Assembly: GCF_963678635.1 (NCBI RefSeq)
Contig: NC_087066.1
Span: forward strand, 10,568,723 to 10,632,722
Length of the DNA: 64,000 bases
Direction: 5' to 3'
Source of the DNA: Symsagittifera roscoffensis
Lineage: Eukaryota; Xenacoelomorpha; Acoela; Convolutidae
The translations under genes and the position numbers were made by a program. Position 1 is the stretch's first letter. Each line of letters starts with the position of its first letter. The notes under the pieces are model-generated. The model ran no database searches and was not told where the DNA came from. It saw only the letters and a program-made list of their open reading frames with translations. Positions 40,101 through 52,952 of the stretch are shown piece after piece.

Positions 40101-43100
40101 TTAGTTGAAGTTGTTTCATAGATCGAATCGTTTCGAAAAAATTTTTGGTTTTCCTAAGCAACGTTCAAAGTTAAGAAACTTCAAATTATTTCAAGTTACT
40201 TGGTAGACCGAATCGGTTCGCGAAAAGTTTAAATTTTTCTAAGCAAGCTTTTAAGGCTTGAAATTTTGAAATAATTCTATAGTTATTTCATAAGCAGAAT
40301 CAGTTCATGGAAACGTTTTTTAAGCAAGCTATTCCAGCTATGAAACTTTGAACTTTTGAAGTTATTTCGTAAAACGAATTGGTTCTTGAAAATTTTCAAG
40401 TTTTTATAAGCAAGCTATTCCCGCTATGAAATTTTGAAATTTTCAAGTTATTTCGTAGACCTGATCGCTTCGCAAAACTTGAATTTTTTATAAGCAAGTT
40501 TTTAAAGCTATGAAACTTTGAATTATTTCAGGTTATTTCATAGACTAAAGTGTTCGCAAAAAGGTTGAGTTTTTCTAAGCAAGCTTTTCATCAATCTATG
40601 AAACTTACAATAAATTCAAGTTTTTTCAATGAATAAAATTTTTCTAAGCCAGCTATTAAGGCTAGGAAACTTTGAATTCTTTCAAGTTATTTCATAGACT
40701 GATTCGGTTCGCGAAAAGTTTAAGTTTTTCTAAGCCAGCTATTAAGGCCAAGAAACTTTGAAATATTTCAAGTTATTTCATAGACTGATTCGGTTTGCTC
40801 AACATTTTATATTTTTTTATGCTAAAAACTACAAAATATTTTAAGTTGTCTCCTGGACAAATCGGTTCGCGAAAAATAAAAGTTTTTCTAAGCAAGCTTT
40901 TCCAGCTATGAAACTTCCAAATAAATCAAGTGATTTCATACCTCGAATCCCCTTACTAGAATTTTGTTTTTCTAAGCATGAAGGTTGCTGTTTCTAGTTG
41001 ATTCGTTCCAGACTGAAATGAATCGTTAAACGCAAAATTGGCTCAAAAAAAAGTTAGTTGCCGTTCTGATCAAGCTATTCAAGCAAAAAACATTTTTGAG
41101 CAATTTCAAGTTAGGTTATAGAGTAAATTGGTTTGAAAAACCTTATGTTTCATAGAACGAACCGGTTCCCGAAAAAAATAAGTTTTTCTAAGCAAGCTCT
41201 TCAATCTATGAAACTTTGAATTATTTCAAAAAGTTTCATAGACAAAACCGTTTTGCAAAAAGTTTCTTTTCTATCAAAGAGGTTCCTGTTTTTAAAATTT
41301 TCGTTCCAGACTGAATTGAATCTATAAATGCATAATTTTGAACAAACTTTTCTAAGCAAACTTTTTAGGCTAGATTCTTTGAAATGTTTCAAGTTATTTC
41401 ATAAACTGTATCAGTTTGTGAAAAAGTTGAAGTTTTCTAAGCAAGTTGTCCCAGCTATGAAATTTTGAACTTTCAACAAAATTTTGAACTTTCAACGAAG
41501 TTGTTTCATAGAGCGAATCAATAAGCAAAAAAAAATAAATTTTTTGAGGTAAGCATGGCAAAATATAAAAGTCTTTCTTAGTAAGCTATTCAAGCTATGA
41601 AATGAAATATTTCAAGTTACTTCACAGAGCTAACTGGTTCGCAAAAAATTCAAGTTTTTCTTTGCAAGCTATTTAAAACATGAAACTTTTAAACATTTCT
41701 CAGCTATTGCATACACTGATTTGCTTCAGGAAAAGTAAAAGTTTTTCGAAGCAAACTATTAGACTATGACACTATGAGTTATTTCCAGTTACTTTCTTTA
41801 TACACTAAAAAAATAGCAAAAAATCAAATTTTTCTAAGGAAGCTGTTTAAGCTATGAAGCTTACAATAATTCAAATTTTACAAAAAGTGAAGCGGATGGT
41901 AAACTCTTTTTTGGTGAAGCCTTTCAAACAATTTCCAGGTTATTTCTTAGTTTTTTTTAGCTATTTTTTGCGTGAGCTAATGGAGCAAGCAATTCCAGCT
42001 ACGAAACTTTGACATAGTTCAAGATATTTAATGGAACAAATGGGTTCACGAAAAACTTGTTTAAGCAAGCTATTCCAAACTTTGAAGCTGTTCGAAACTT
42101 TGAAAACTACGAAAATTAAAAAATAATTCGAGTAAATTCAGATTGACTCGAATTGCTAAAATTTTTTCTAGGCAAGCTAATAGAGCTGTGCAACTTCGAA
42201 ATATTTCAAGTCAATTCATAAACCGAATCAGTACGCAAAAGTCTCGAAAGTTTACTAAGCAAGCTAATCAAGCTATGAAACATTGTTTTAGTTGAAGTTG
42301 TTTCATAGATCGAATCGTTTCGAAAAAATTTTTGGTTTTCCTAAGCAACGTTCAAAGTTAAGAAACTTCAAATTATTTCAAGTTACTTGGTAGACCGAAT
42401 CGGTTCGCGAAAAGTTTAAATTTTTCTAAGCAAGCTTTTAAGGCTTGAAATTTTGAAATAATTCTATAGTTATTTCATAAGCAGAATCAGTTCATGGAAA
42501 CGTTTTTTAAGCAAGCTATTCCAGCTATGAAACTTTGAACTTTTGAAGTTATTTCGTAAAACGAATTGGTTCTTGAAATTTTTAGTTTTTCTAAGCAAGC
42601 TATAAAAGCTATGAATCGTTGAAATATTTCAAGTGATTTCATACATTGAATCGGTTCAAGAAAAGTTTAAGTTTTTCTAAGCAAGCTTTTCAAGCTATGA
42701 ATCGTTGGAACTTTTCAATGTATTCCATTGTCCGAACCGCTTTGCAAAAAGTTTCTTTCCTAGCATAGACGTTGCTGTTTTAAGAGATTCGTTCCAGACT
42801 GAAATGAATCTGTAAAAGCAAACTTTTGAACAAATTTTTCTAAGCTAGCTTTTTAGGCTAGAATTTTTGAAATTTTTCAAATAATTTCATAAACCGTATC
42901 AGTTTGTGAAGAAATTGAAGTTTTATAAGCAAGCTATTCCAGCTATGAAATTTTGAAATTTTCAAGTTATTTCGTAGACCGGATCGCTTCGCAAAAACTT
43001 GAAGTTTTTATAAGCAAGCTTTTAAAGCTACGAAACTTTGAATTATTTCAGGTTATTTCATAGACTAAAGTGTTCACGAAAAGGTTGAGTTTTTCTAAGC

Positions 43101-43430
43101 AAGATTTTTATCAATCTATGAAACTTACAATAAATTCAAGTTATTTCATAGGCTAAATTGGTTCGCGCAAGTTTTCAGTTTTTCTAAGCAAGCTGTAAGA
43201 GCTATGAAACGTTGAATTATTTCAGGTTATTTCATTGACTAAATCGGTTCGCAAAAAGTTCAAGTTTTTCTAAGCAAGCTTTCCAAGCTATAAAACGTTG
43301 AAACATTTCCATTTATTTCATAGACCGAACCAGTTTGCAAAAACCTTCTTTCCCAGCATAGAGGTTGCTGTTTGTAAATGAATCGTTCCAGACTGAAATG
43401 AATCTGTAAACACAATATTTTTGACAAAAA
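37180..43430 (+). repeat. satellite-like array of diverged units of about 100 bp
   Basis: The phrases taagtttttctaagcaagct, attcaagctatgaaact, ttgaaatatttcaagttatt and tcatagaccgaatcggttcg follow each other again and again for 6.2 kb. Unit spacing varies from roughly 80 to 110 bases. Units are diverged from each other by perhaps 15-30 percent. A divergent block around cgttccagactgaaatgaat recurs every 1-2 kb. No coding is visible. Confidence 0.9.
38455..43150 (+). repeat. 2.2-kb higher-order duplication in the array
   Basis: Blocks recur at an offset of about 2190-2220 bases: gattcggttcgcgaaaagtt (38500 and 40700), gaggttcctgtttttaaaat (39060 and 41279), ggaagctgtttaagctatga (39651 and 41837) and gttatttcgtaaaacgaatt (40360 and 42548). 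Identity between the two copies is far higher than between neighbouring units. The second copy has about 300 extra bases near 42590-42900. This is a higher-order repeat like those of centromeric satellites. Confidence 0.88.
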
Positions 43431-45974
43431 GGGAGCAGGTACTGTCTAGCCTTAAAATTGAATTGAGTTCATCTCGCTCTGATTGTTGCTCTGAGTATTT
43501 CTTGAAGTACTGATCTAAGCTTTTTTTAAACGTTGCGCTCGATAGCCCCTTAAACATTAGGCCTTATGCCGAAAACGTGTCATTCATTTAATATATAAGA
43601 TAATGAAGCAGACCAAAGATTCAATATAGTTTGATAAAAAAACAGCTTTAAAAGTTGATTCACTTCAATTCTAAAATGGTCTAAATCCAGTTTTGTCCAT
43701 TTTTTTTGAATAAGGTACTCAATTTTTACAGATATTATAATGATAGTTTTCAGATTTTTTTTTGGTATCAAAAAAAAAGAAAAACTGAAAATAAAGCTAT
43801 AAGGTATGCTTTTCATGGACTTTCGCGTTAAAATTTGGCCTGGAAAAAACTCAGCAAAATTTTTGTCTGTTAAAGCTCTGCGCCAAAATCGAATTTTTTT
43901 CAAATGAGTTTTTCTTTTACAAGTCATTTGCCTTGCATCATTACCTCTAGAATGTTGATAAAAAAAAGACATTTACAGAACTTTTGCATAATTTTACTAA
44001 TCAAACCGCGGGAGTCCTTAGATGTGCAGAACTCAAAACGGAGTCTTTTCAATACGATAGTGTGCGGTAAAAAGTGTCCTTGAGTGATTCTTGCTCTCTG
44101 TAGCTCCGATGGAGGTTTTCTTGACTACTAAAATTGGCTCAAGTTTCGAAACAAAAAATAGTTGCCTTAAATATTTATTTTACTAGATTTTGATTGGTTT
44201 AACTGCCTAAAAATCTAGGTAAACCGGTTTTAATAGGGCAAAAAATAGATTTTTTTTGCCTTTAAAATATTTTTAGTCCATTCTTAATCATATTACGTAT
44301 CTGATTGGGCTATCGTTAATAGATTTTCACACACTATATTATGTTAGAGTGTGAAATATAAGAAATACTATATTACTATACTATACTATATTACTATATA
44401 AGAAAAATCTGTTGAAATCAATTTCAATTTCAAGTTTCTCAATGCGGGTTGTCTATGTCCAAAGTAGGTTAGAAAAAAACTGCTCAAATCAGGGTGAACC
44501 CTCGAGTAATCAGACTGCTCTCCAGCGTATAAAACATTTAACAAAAATGATAAAAATGAAAAAAAAACACTAAAACACTTTTTTTTGAAAACCATGCCTC
44601 CAGGTGCAATTCAAGTACAAAAGGAAAAATTTTTGGGTCTTATAAATGCTGTTTGCAAATGGCATGCCTCCTTTCGCTTTTGCGTAGTTTTTCATCCAAT
44701 TTAATCGCAGTCTACGTTACGAGTTTATAAAAAAAATGGTAAGCAAAACGCATTAATTATCCCAATCTGCCAAACTGACACTTTCACATATATGAATATG
44801 ACATGACCCCTATGTTTATTCAAAAAACGATCGTATATTACATTTTTTTTTCTCAGTTTTTGAGCTCAGGCATCCATTTTTTCAGTGCTTACAAAAATTT
44901 TTTCAGTGTTTCAGTGTTGGGAAAAACTACTAACTAATAAGTCCAAATGTGTCTGGTGAATGAATCACAGACAGAAAAAATTTCAGTCACATTGTTCGAA
45001 AAGGAAAAATAAATTTCAAGAGCAATTTTTCATGGGTTATGTTTAATTTTGTACGGCAGCCTCTTTTTTCAAAACAATTTTCATGCAAAAGTTTGAATTC
45101 GTTTTTTTTTTTCATTTTAAATTTTGTTTAGGTGCTTTTTTGTTCCGACCTGCCAAAAACAGCCAAAAAAATCGTTTGTGCTCAGCCTTGTTAATTTTCT
45201 TCAATTTTTCTTTTTTCATTTAACAAAAAACACACACACACACACTTTTCCGGCATCTTTGCCTTCAGCTCAAAATTTAACAAAAGCATATCAGCTGCGA
45301 CTAGACTATATCATGGTATCAAATTTAACTTTTATGTCACTTGGGTTTTCAAAATTGCCATGATGACTAAGTTAAGGTTTCTGTTCTCTTATCGCGTAAT
45401 GAATAAAGAAAAAGTTTAAAATTGAATTGAGTCTTAGAATTTTGTATTTTGAGGTAGACACAAAACAAAATAATTTTGCCTTCAACATATTGTGTACGTG
45501 AGTGTGTGAATGAAAAGGGTGTTGTGAGAAGGAGGCGGATAATGTTCAAAACCGGAAAAAAAGTAATTTACAAAACAATTTTTTCATCAAATCTTTATTT
45601 GAATCAAAACTTGTTTAATAATTTTAAAGGCAGTTGGCGCACGCAGAGATTTGCTGAGATGAGAGCAGCCTGATTGAATTTATTGATTACTCGAGGTATG
45701 GCAGAGCTCTGAAAGCTCTGCCCTGAACGCCATGATTTGCTTTCTAACAAATCTAAAACATCTATTGATAAGTTTTATCATCTGGCAGATTTTTGAAAAA
45801 CCATGATAATATAGAAATTTTTTTTTCAAAACTCACCCTGCAGACTGTGTAAACACAGAGTGGTGCAATTGGATTTTTTGAAGTTTTTTTTTAAGACCAA
45901 ATAGCTTGCTTACATATTTTTTTGAATAATTTGTGAGACGGATTAACCCGCTGCTCATGAACTATTAGCATAAG
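43431..45974. other. gene-free AT-rich DNA
   Basis: No gene is firmly supported. On the - strand 43557 to about 43430 reads LSSATFKKSLDQYFKKYSEQ, then QSERDELNSILRLDS, which looks somewhat protein-like but has no family match and runs into the satellite. Fragments of the Helentron-like 3' end occur at 44470-44530 and 45628-45680. A short (CA)n tract lies at 45228-45245 and a TATTACTATA-type simple repeat at 44370-44400. Confidence 0.4.
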
Positions 45975-46828
45975 CTACATCGCGTTTTAGTTTTCACGAT
46001 TTTGAAACCCCATTTATCTTCGAAAATTCAACAAGAAGAATAATTATACTTATTTTGAGCTCGGGCGTCAATTTTTAAAAGACAAAATTTAAAGTTCTGT
46101 TCTTAATCTGACTGTTTTTGAAGTTGAAATATGTCTAAGAAAAACAAAAATTCGTTTGTGATAGGCTTTAATTTAAACAAATTAACTCAAGCCTCAGTGT
46201 TTGTATTTACTTTTTTCAAAAATGCGAGGAAACAGGCCCAAAAGCTTATACTGAAATCAATGTTTGCACAGCAGCGTTTTATAGCATTCAAAATTATTAG
46301 CTCGAGAGCAAAAAAGAAAAACAAAAGTTCAAAACTATGTTTCTAATTAAGAAACTATCAATGGGGCAATTGGATTTCTTCGAAGTTTATTAATATAAGA
46401 TACATAGCGATTTAATTTTCATAATTTTGAAACCCCATATAATTCCGAAAATTCAACACAGAAGAATCATTGTACTCAATTTTGAGCTCGAGCGTCAAAT
46501 TTTAGGAGACAAAATATAAAGTTCTGTTCAAAATCTGACTTTTGTTGACGTTGAAATATGTCTAAGAAAAACAAAAATTCGTTTCTGATAGGCTTTAATT
46601 TAAACAAATTAACCCAAGCCTAAGTGTTTTGTATTTATTTTTTTTAAATGCAAGGAAACAGGCCCAAAAGTTTATACTGAAATCATTGTTTGCACAGCAG
46701 CGTTTTCTAGCATTCAAAATTATTAGCTCGAGAGCAAAAAAGAAAAACAAAAGTTCAATAATATGTTTCTAATTAAGAAAGTATCAATGGGGCAATTGGA
46801 TTTCTTCGAAGTTTATTAATATAAGATT
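45975..46828 (+). repeat. 428-bp direct duplication
   Basis: 45975-46401 and 46402-46828 match in order: gaaaattcaaca, agctcgggcgtcaa, gaaatatgtctaagaaaaac, ggctttaatttaaacaaatt and ggggcaattggatttcttcg. The phrase recurs at 46362 and 46790, an offset of 428. This unit is also the host sequence of the Helentron-like insertion at 35147. Confidence 0.85.
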
Positions 46829-47296
46829 TACGTGACAAAAAATAAAATTCTGACAAAAATCTGACAGTTGTTGAAGTTGAAAATTGCCAAAAAAATTCAA
46901 TGAAAGAGAACAACAATTGGTCAATTAACATTTTAACGTTTTTTTGCATCTTTTCCATAAACAGAAGTAATTTAATGCAAAAAATCCCTAAAACTGTAAA
47001 ACTGCAGCTAAATTATCATTGCAAAACATAAACTAGAAAATGAACAAACAACCTTGCAATCAAAAGAGCAACGGAATTATCTAATTTCTATGATTAGTTT
47101 TCGTTTTTTTTTTCAAGCACAACTTTGAAGCAAGACTTTCCAATCCTATCATTTTTTGCGAGGTACGTCAACTCGAATGAAAAAGTTGACAAAAATAATA
47201 TTACTTTTTCGTCTTCATAGTTGTCGGAGCGAATTTTTAATGATTTCGTCGACCGAAGCAGTTGTCAAAAGGACTTTTTTTCACACAAACTTTAAC
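46829..47296. other. gene-free AT-rich DNA
   Basis: I see no gene, repeat family or regulatory motif here. Confidence 0.4.
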
Positions 47297-47993
47297 ATTC
47301 CATGGATCATAATCAATTATTTTGTCATAAAACGGTCAGTATCTATAAAATATATAGAATTACAAAATGGATTAAAATTTTCTGTCAATATAATCCATTA
47401 TAATCGATTATCTTTTATTAACAAAGAATTAAATTTCTAATAACTTTTGTGCCACGGTTATAATAGATTTTTTCGAGAGGTTATTTATGAATTTTTAAGT
47501 TTTTTTTTCATAATTATTTCCTTTCCTGTGTGGTGCAATTGCTAAGTATTGCGTTTAAAGATTTTTGGTCAAAGTTTTTCAATTCATCAAAGTCTAAAAC
47601 TTTGTTTTTTTTTTCACCACAACAGGGGGAGGAGAATTTTAGGTGTGAATGGTGGTAGGGGGAATAATTTAATGCTAGAATTGGGAAAGGGGCTGATGAT
47701 TGAGCCGCAACCCCCCCCCCACCCAGCAAAATTCTTGCAAAATTCTTGCAAAACTTGTAAAATTTCTGCAAATTGGATTATGTCGGCAAAAATAGTTGTT
47801 TTCAGTGCCACACAGAATAAATTTTAATCAATTTTAACGGATAATGAAATATTTTTTTCATAAATAATCAATTATAATGGCAATATAATTGATTTCGTTG
47901 TCTGAATTTTACATCTCTAATGGATTATAATGGATTGCTTTTGTTTTGGTAATCCATTACAATCGGTAAGAATCCATGGACGCTCGGTGCGGG
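47297..47993. mobile_element. CCCGCA-family TIR element, left end worn
   Basis: The right end in reverse is cccgcaccgagcgtccatgg. The left end starts at ccatggatcataatcaatt and lacks the CCCGCA bases. The interior has tccattataatcgatta and a purine/C-rich core (47625-47725). Confidence 0.55.
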
Positions 47994-48272
47994 TAGTTGA
48001 AAAAATAACGCAAAATTAATTAAAGAGTCCTCTCACTTAATAAAAGGGTCTCTCAAAGTATGTTTGGGATCACAAAAGTGCCCAATTTTGATATAAATTA
48101 ATGAAAAGTCTCAGCAAAGTTGGTTATCAATCCGTATCTCAGATACAAAAATTGCGGTTCAGCACAAAATTAAATACAGAAAGGCGAAATTTTTTGGAAT
48201 AGTCATTACTTAAAGCTTAAAACCAGTTTCAAATTGTAAGAAAAATCAAAGTTACGATGACACTCTTGCCAG

Positions 48273-49196
48273 CCCGCATCCAGGTTTAGGCGTCGGCAAT
48301 AGATTATAACGGATTATTATGATGATTTTTTGACAAATAAATTTGATTATAAATACCAAAATGAGCTGTTTACAGGATTTACAATCGAATTCAATCGTAA
48401 TGTTTTCGAAGAGGTTGTAATCTGTTATAGTCGATTGTAATTAATAATACTTCATACGAAAAGCCCTTTAACTTAATTATAACCAAAATTTTCTCACACC
48501 AAAAGTATATATTATTCAAATTCCATCGGCTATTTTTTTGTCAAAAACAAAATCTCTAAAAGCGAGATGTCTTGTCACACTTTGGATCATCTCAACGCAA
48601 AGTTTTACCACGAAACAAAAGTTTCATAGAGATCCTTTAAATTTAGTTGAAAGGTTCCCGTGGTACTTGAAAATAAAATTTTCCGAATAAATCATGAAAC
48701 TAAAGCAATGTCCTGATATTTTGGTGGTTAAAAAAAAATTAAAATTTGAATTATGATACAACTTCAATGAGAAATGAAAACATAAAAAAGCTATAATTTT
48801 GAACTGATTTGAAAACTTTTGGGTTTTTTTCAACTTTGAAATAAACCAACGTCCAAAAAAGCATAATTTATAAGCAATTCAGATGCAAGTTTGAAGACAA
48901 AATGGTCAATTATTAATGATTATAATCGATTATAATTAGTTATAATAGATTTTTTGAGCAGAACATATGGAAAAGAATTTTTTATAAAAATAAATGATTA
49001 AAAGCGATTATAATTATATCAAAAAATAGATGGTTTAGCAATCGATTATAATCGATTGAAAAGTTTTTAATTGATTATATTTTTATTTCAAAAGGAGAGA
49101 TTATAAATGATTATTAAACGATTAAAAACATTTTTTCTAAAATTCGTTACTAAAATTATAATATAGTCAATTATTAATGTTGAAATTGGATACGGG
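48273..49196. mobile_element. CCCGCA-family TIR element, 924 bp
   Basis: The left end is cccgcatccaggttt. The right end in reverse is cccgtatccaatttcaac, so about 14 bases form an imperfect inverted pair. Dense palindromic blocks such as gattataatcgattataa stand near 48305-48460 and 48900-49080. Confidence 0.58.
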
Positions 49197-49386
49197 AGAC
49201 TTAATGGGGGCAGTTTATAGGAGTTTATAAGTTTTTTCTTTTATAGTCCCATAATATACAATTTGCAAACTATTGCTCCAATAAAAGACAAAAGAGAAAA
49301 AATGCTATGTTATGCTAGGCGGCAAAAATATCGATCAGGAAAGGCATTTTTATTGCAAACACATCCCTACAAATTTTTTTGACACT

Positions 49387-49570
49387 CATTACGAGGCCAA
49401 ACTGTGCACCGGATAGGAGCACAATTTGGTGTCTGTATGTTCCTGGATTCCAGAGACAAGTCTTTAAACATGTGAAAATTTTGTCGGAACGATCAAAGGA
49501 AAGTAAAGAACAAAATAAGAACAAAGGGAGCGTTATCAAAGTGCGGAATGCACAGTTTGGCCTCGTAATG
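49387..49570. repeat. perfect 22-bp inverted repeat, 184-bp unit
   Basis: The sequence cattacgaggccaaactgtg plus two more bases at 49387-49408 is exactly inverted at 49549-49570. The interior is not self-complementary. It could be the pair of termini of a very small TIR element, but no target-site duplication is evident. Confidence 0.8.
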
Positions 49571-51559
49571 CTTTTGATAGGTTTTTTGTAACAAACTGTT
49601 ACCACACTACTATTTTTGGCTCGGCTGTGTTACTGGCTCGTACCAGTTCAAGAACTGATCTTCAAATAGGAATAATATACTTGATACCATCTGATTCCAG
49701 TAAAGTTCCCGTTAAAACCAAAGACAACAACCAAAAAGAAAAGGTTCGGTTTCCTAATCGGATACACATGTTTTGACTAGGTTTCTTTTAGTGAAGCTTT
49801 GGTAGCAACTTTGCATCCACGAATTTATGTTTGGAGTCATATCAGGCTCTTTTGAACAGAGTTTTTCAAAAGTGCGTTGGAATTTTTCTTATATACAAAC
49901 TTCACACAGGTTATGCCGGAATTTGAATATCTGGGTACTTTTTTAAGTTTGTTTCTACATTATCATTTTGCTCAATCATATTGTCAAAATAATGACTGAA
50001 CTAATTCGTTTTTTTTTAATTACGTTTTTCATTGGAATATTTACGCTTGGAGGTGCGTTTTTTATTTAGTCAGTTTTGAACTAAACGTTTTTTAATGAAA
50101 AGTTTTCAGCCATCTGATGAAAAAACAATTTAAATCGAGTGTCAATTTAAATCATTTGAAAAGTTGAAGCAATTTTTTTCTATACGCTACCAAATCTTAA
50201 AAATATTTTTTTATTTTTCATTTTATATTTTGCTTTTTATATTTTAGAGTGCTTAAAATAGACTTGTTCGGACTAGTTTTCGAAATAACTACGGAAAAAC
50301 ATTTTTTTCTTTTTCATTGTTTGGAAAATTAGTTTACTAAATGAAAAAACAAAATGTAGCCTGTATGAACTATATTTGTATATAAAAAATCAAAAAAGAC
50401 TTGATTCAAATGTCAAAAGGTTCAAACAAAAGTTTGTTGGTCCGTCTGCTTCAAAATTTTTTTGAAAAATTGGGTTTTTAGGAAATATTTTTAGACGGTT
50501 TCTTCTTCTGTTTTTCCGCCTATTTTGCTTTTTCTTTTCTATAATTTTTCAACGCTTTTCCAAGTATTGCGGATCTTTTTAAGAAAGAATTAGAAATTTG
50601 CAAGCAAGGCATGCCTGTTTCTGAGGAAAACAAACATTCTGAGAGCATTCTCTCTTTGTTTTCCTACATTTAAGATCGGTTCATGTTTTTGGTGGCCTCA
50701 AAATTGGGCTGGTTGGATGACTTTTTCCAATGAATTGATATTTGTTTCTTGTGTTGAAAAGTTCAGCCTTTTCAGCAAATCATATCGTTCAAATTTTGTG
50801 CTAGCTTTTGTGTTCTAATGTTCCTAAATCTGAGCGAGCTGCTAGTCCAATATTGTAATAAATATTTTGTAGTATCAGTTTGAGGTTTTTTTGCAAAAAT
50901 GTTCTCTCTCTTTCTATGCTTGGAGTTACCATCACTGGAGTTCCATGGATAAAGACTATTAAAATTGAATTTTTTGTCTGTGTCTATCAACGCATGAATA
51001 TAATCATTTAAAAATGAATCAAAATACCATGGTTTAATGAAGACTTAAAGTTCCTTGCAAATTAAATATAATCGAGTATGTTTCACTTTCATAGATAAAA
51101 ACAATGGAATTTCATTGAAATTGATTTTTCTACACTTTAGTGAGAAGCATTTTTCAGCGAAGGTTTTGTATTATTTGCAAGTTTTTGCAAGTTTTATAGT
51201 AAGTTTGGTTAATTGTTGTTTTGTTTTACTTTTTTTCAGAAACTTAGGAGAGGAGGGTTGGACTAAGATTGTGTGTAAATATGTATGTAAGTGTGACAAA
51301 ATCGTCCAATATTTTGACCTGCATATTCACAAAAAATGACTAAGAATGTCCAAATGACCAAAAAGTGATCAAATGACCGATCTGTTAAAAAGTTGGAAAA
51401 CAAGATTTACAATGCAACTGATTCCGGTTGGGGTTGGTTGTGGCGGGAAGCGGTCTAGTTGGGAGTGTGGTGTTGGTTCAAGTGGCAAAAAACGAATCTT
51501 TGAGGTGGGGGTGCGGGTGGGGCTACTGGTAAATTTGGTGGTTGGTGGCGGGATAAGGG
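49571..51559. other. gene-free DNA, G/T-rich at its right end
   Basis: No gene is supported. 51420-51560 is G-rich (ggttggggttggttgtggcg, gaggtgggggtgcgggtgg) and could form G-quadruplexes. The rest is ordinary AT-rich sequence. Confidence 0.45.
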
Positions 51560-51611
51560 TGTCATATAGTGTTATTTTAGTTCATGTAAGTTCTCAGTCT
51601 CTAGCAATCAA
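51560..51611 (+). repeat. inverted LTR-start fragment, 52 bp
   Basis: TGTCATATAGTG followed by catgtaagttctcagtctct and agcaatcaa is the inverted counterpart of 54407-54458, with about five differences. It directly adjoins the truncated integrase sequence. Confidence 0.88.
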
Positions 51612-51925
51612 TGCGATGGATGGGTATACGTAGGAATACCAGATATCCTTAGCTGCGTCAAACACGTCTTGCCATGGTGGATTGCATGAAATGGGTTGTT
51701 GACCACGGATGCAAGATTCGTAGGGATAACTAGTTTTTCGTCCAACCAGACGACCTTCTCTTTTACATAAAAATCATTGACAAATTGGGTATAGTAGCGG
51801 TTCATAGAGTGGGTTTTTTCATGAGTTTTTGAATTAACTAATTCTCTAATGGGGCTAAGTTGTGGGTCAGAAGCGCATTGAGATTCACTGAATAGAAAAT
51901 TGAATAACTCAGGAAGGGATGTCAT
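51612..51925 (-). pseudogene. integrase N-terminal fragment of the gypsy remnant
   Basis: The frame reads LPELFNFLFSESQ, SDPQLSPIRELVNSKTHEK, YYTQFVNDFYVKEKVVWLDE and KLVIP, then FHAIHHGKTCLTQLRISGIP. It matches the region at 2850-3160 of the first element, including the His pair, and stops before the Cys pair where the inverted LTR fragment begins. No catalytic core follows. Confidence 0.83.
51722..51859 (-). repeat. 138-bp segment, original copy
   Basis: Identical, base for base, to 52953-53090. Here it sits in its expected place in the integrase N-terminal coding region. Confidence 0.93.
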
Positions 51926-52329
51926 TTGCTTACAGTTTTATATCCTAGGGGAACAAGGGACATGCAAAGAATAATAGGGTCCACTGGGGGAATTGTTTCC
52001 CATTAAACGCCGAAGGTAACGATAAGATTGCGTTTGATTTGTTAGATCATGTTTCTGTTTTAATTGCTTCTTAAGTGCAATGTGTTGGTATTTCATCTCT
52101 TTTCTTCATTACTACTAATCTAACTCGGGTGCTCTTTGAAAATTTTTTTCCAATTTTCTAAAGCTTCGATCCATTTCTTCGTAATTATTCGGTACAAAAA
52201 AGTTCTGTATAACTTGTTTGTTATTGAGTAATAGCACCGACTAAATTCTTGCTCGTAATGCGTAACCGTCAGTTTAAGTAAATTTCTGGCTTGTGATTGG
52301 TCATTTTTCCGGTTGCATGGTCTACTGGC

Positions 52330-52819
52330 TCATTGCTCGACGAAAATTTGCATACTGCATTTCGATTGGATGACTGGTTGTTATTTCTAAATTTTAGTCC
52401 CTTGGTCGCGCTATGAATTTTACAACCGAGTTATTTTTTGCGACTGTGAACATAATCCGCCGGGTTTCGAAATAGATAATCCGCCAGGCCAATTTGGGCC
52501 CCTGGCTTAACCTCAATTTTGAAATCAAATGGAATTAGTCGATCCAGTTACCGCGTTAGACGACCAAACATGTTTTTTTTTTCTTGTCACCATTTTGGAG
52601 AGAATCGAGCGCTTTATGATCTGCTATTACCTGAGTTTTTTGGCTTGGTTTGTATTTTCGAAAATTTTCAGCCCCCCAAACAACGGCCAGCTTTTCCAAT
52701 TCATTATTTGAATAATTTTTTTGGCTTAGGTACCTTGAGGCGAACGAGATTCGCCTCCAACTTTCAGGTCCTAGTTGCTCCAGGACTTCCCCTAGGCGGT
52801 TATGGCTTGAGTCGCACAC
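52330..52819 (-). pseudogene. RNase H and linker of the gypsy remnant
   Basis: The frame 52819-52556 reads MCDSSHNRLGEVLEQLGPES, then ISFASRYLSQK, NELEKLAVVWGAENFRKY and ADHKALDSLQNGDKKKK. This is the Ty3/gypsy RNase H with the CDS Asp present. After a slip in the A-rich stretch (near 52565) the linker LDRLIPFDFKIEV and GLADYLF follows to about 52440. The enzyme would have degraded RNA in RNA-DNA hybrids; it is not expressed as one frame. Confidence 0.82.
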
Positions 52820-52952
52820 AATTCTTGCGTCCTTGTTGATATCGAAATGCGAAGTTCTGCGATGTTCGAAACTTGCTTTTTCAAATTTTTAAACGCGGAC
52901 TGACAATCCGTGGTCCAGATTTAATCGTTGTTTTTGCTCAACAGTGGTCGTA

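Noticed and set aside
38982-41392. Two similar 63-codon frames on the - strand
   Set aside because: They are the two copies of the 2.2-kb satellite duplication read in one frame, not genes.
37180-43430. CRISPR-like array
   Set aside because: Repeats are diverged, vary in spacing, have no constant repeat and unique spacer pattern, and the context is eukaryotic.
43580-43972. 130-codon frame on the - strand
   Set aside because: AT-driven composition with runs of Phe, Ile and Lys; no motif or splice context.
49315-49605. Pair of overlapping frames on both strands
   Set aside because: They are centred on the 22-bp inverted repeat and have no domain.
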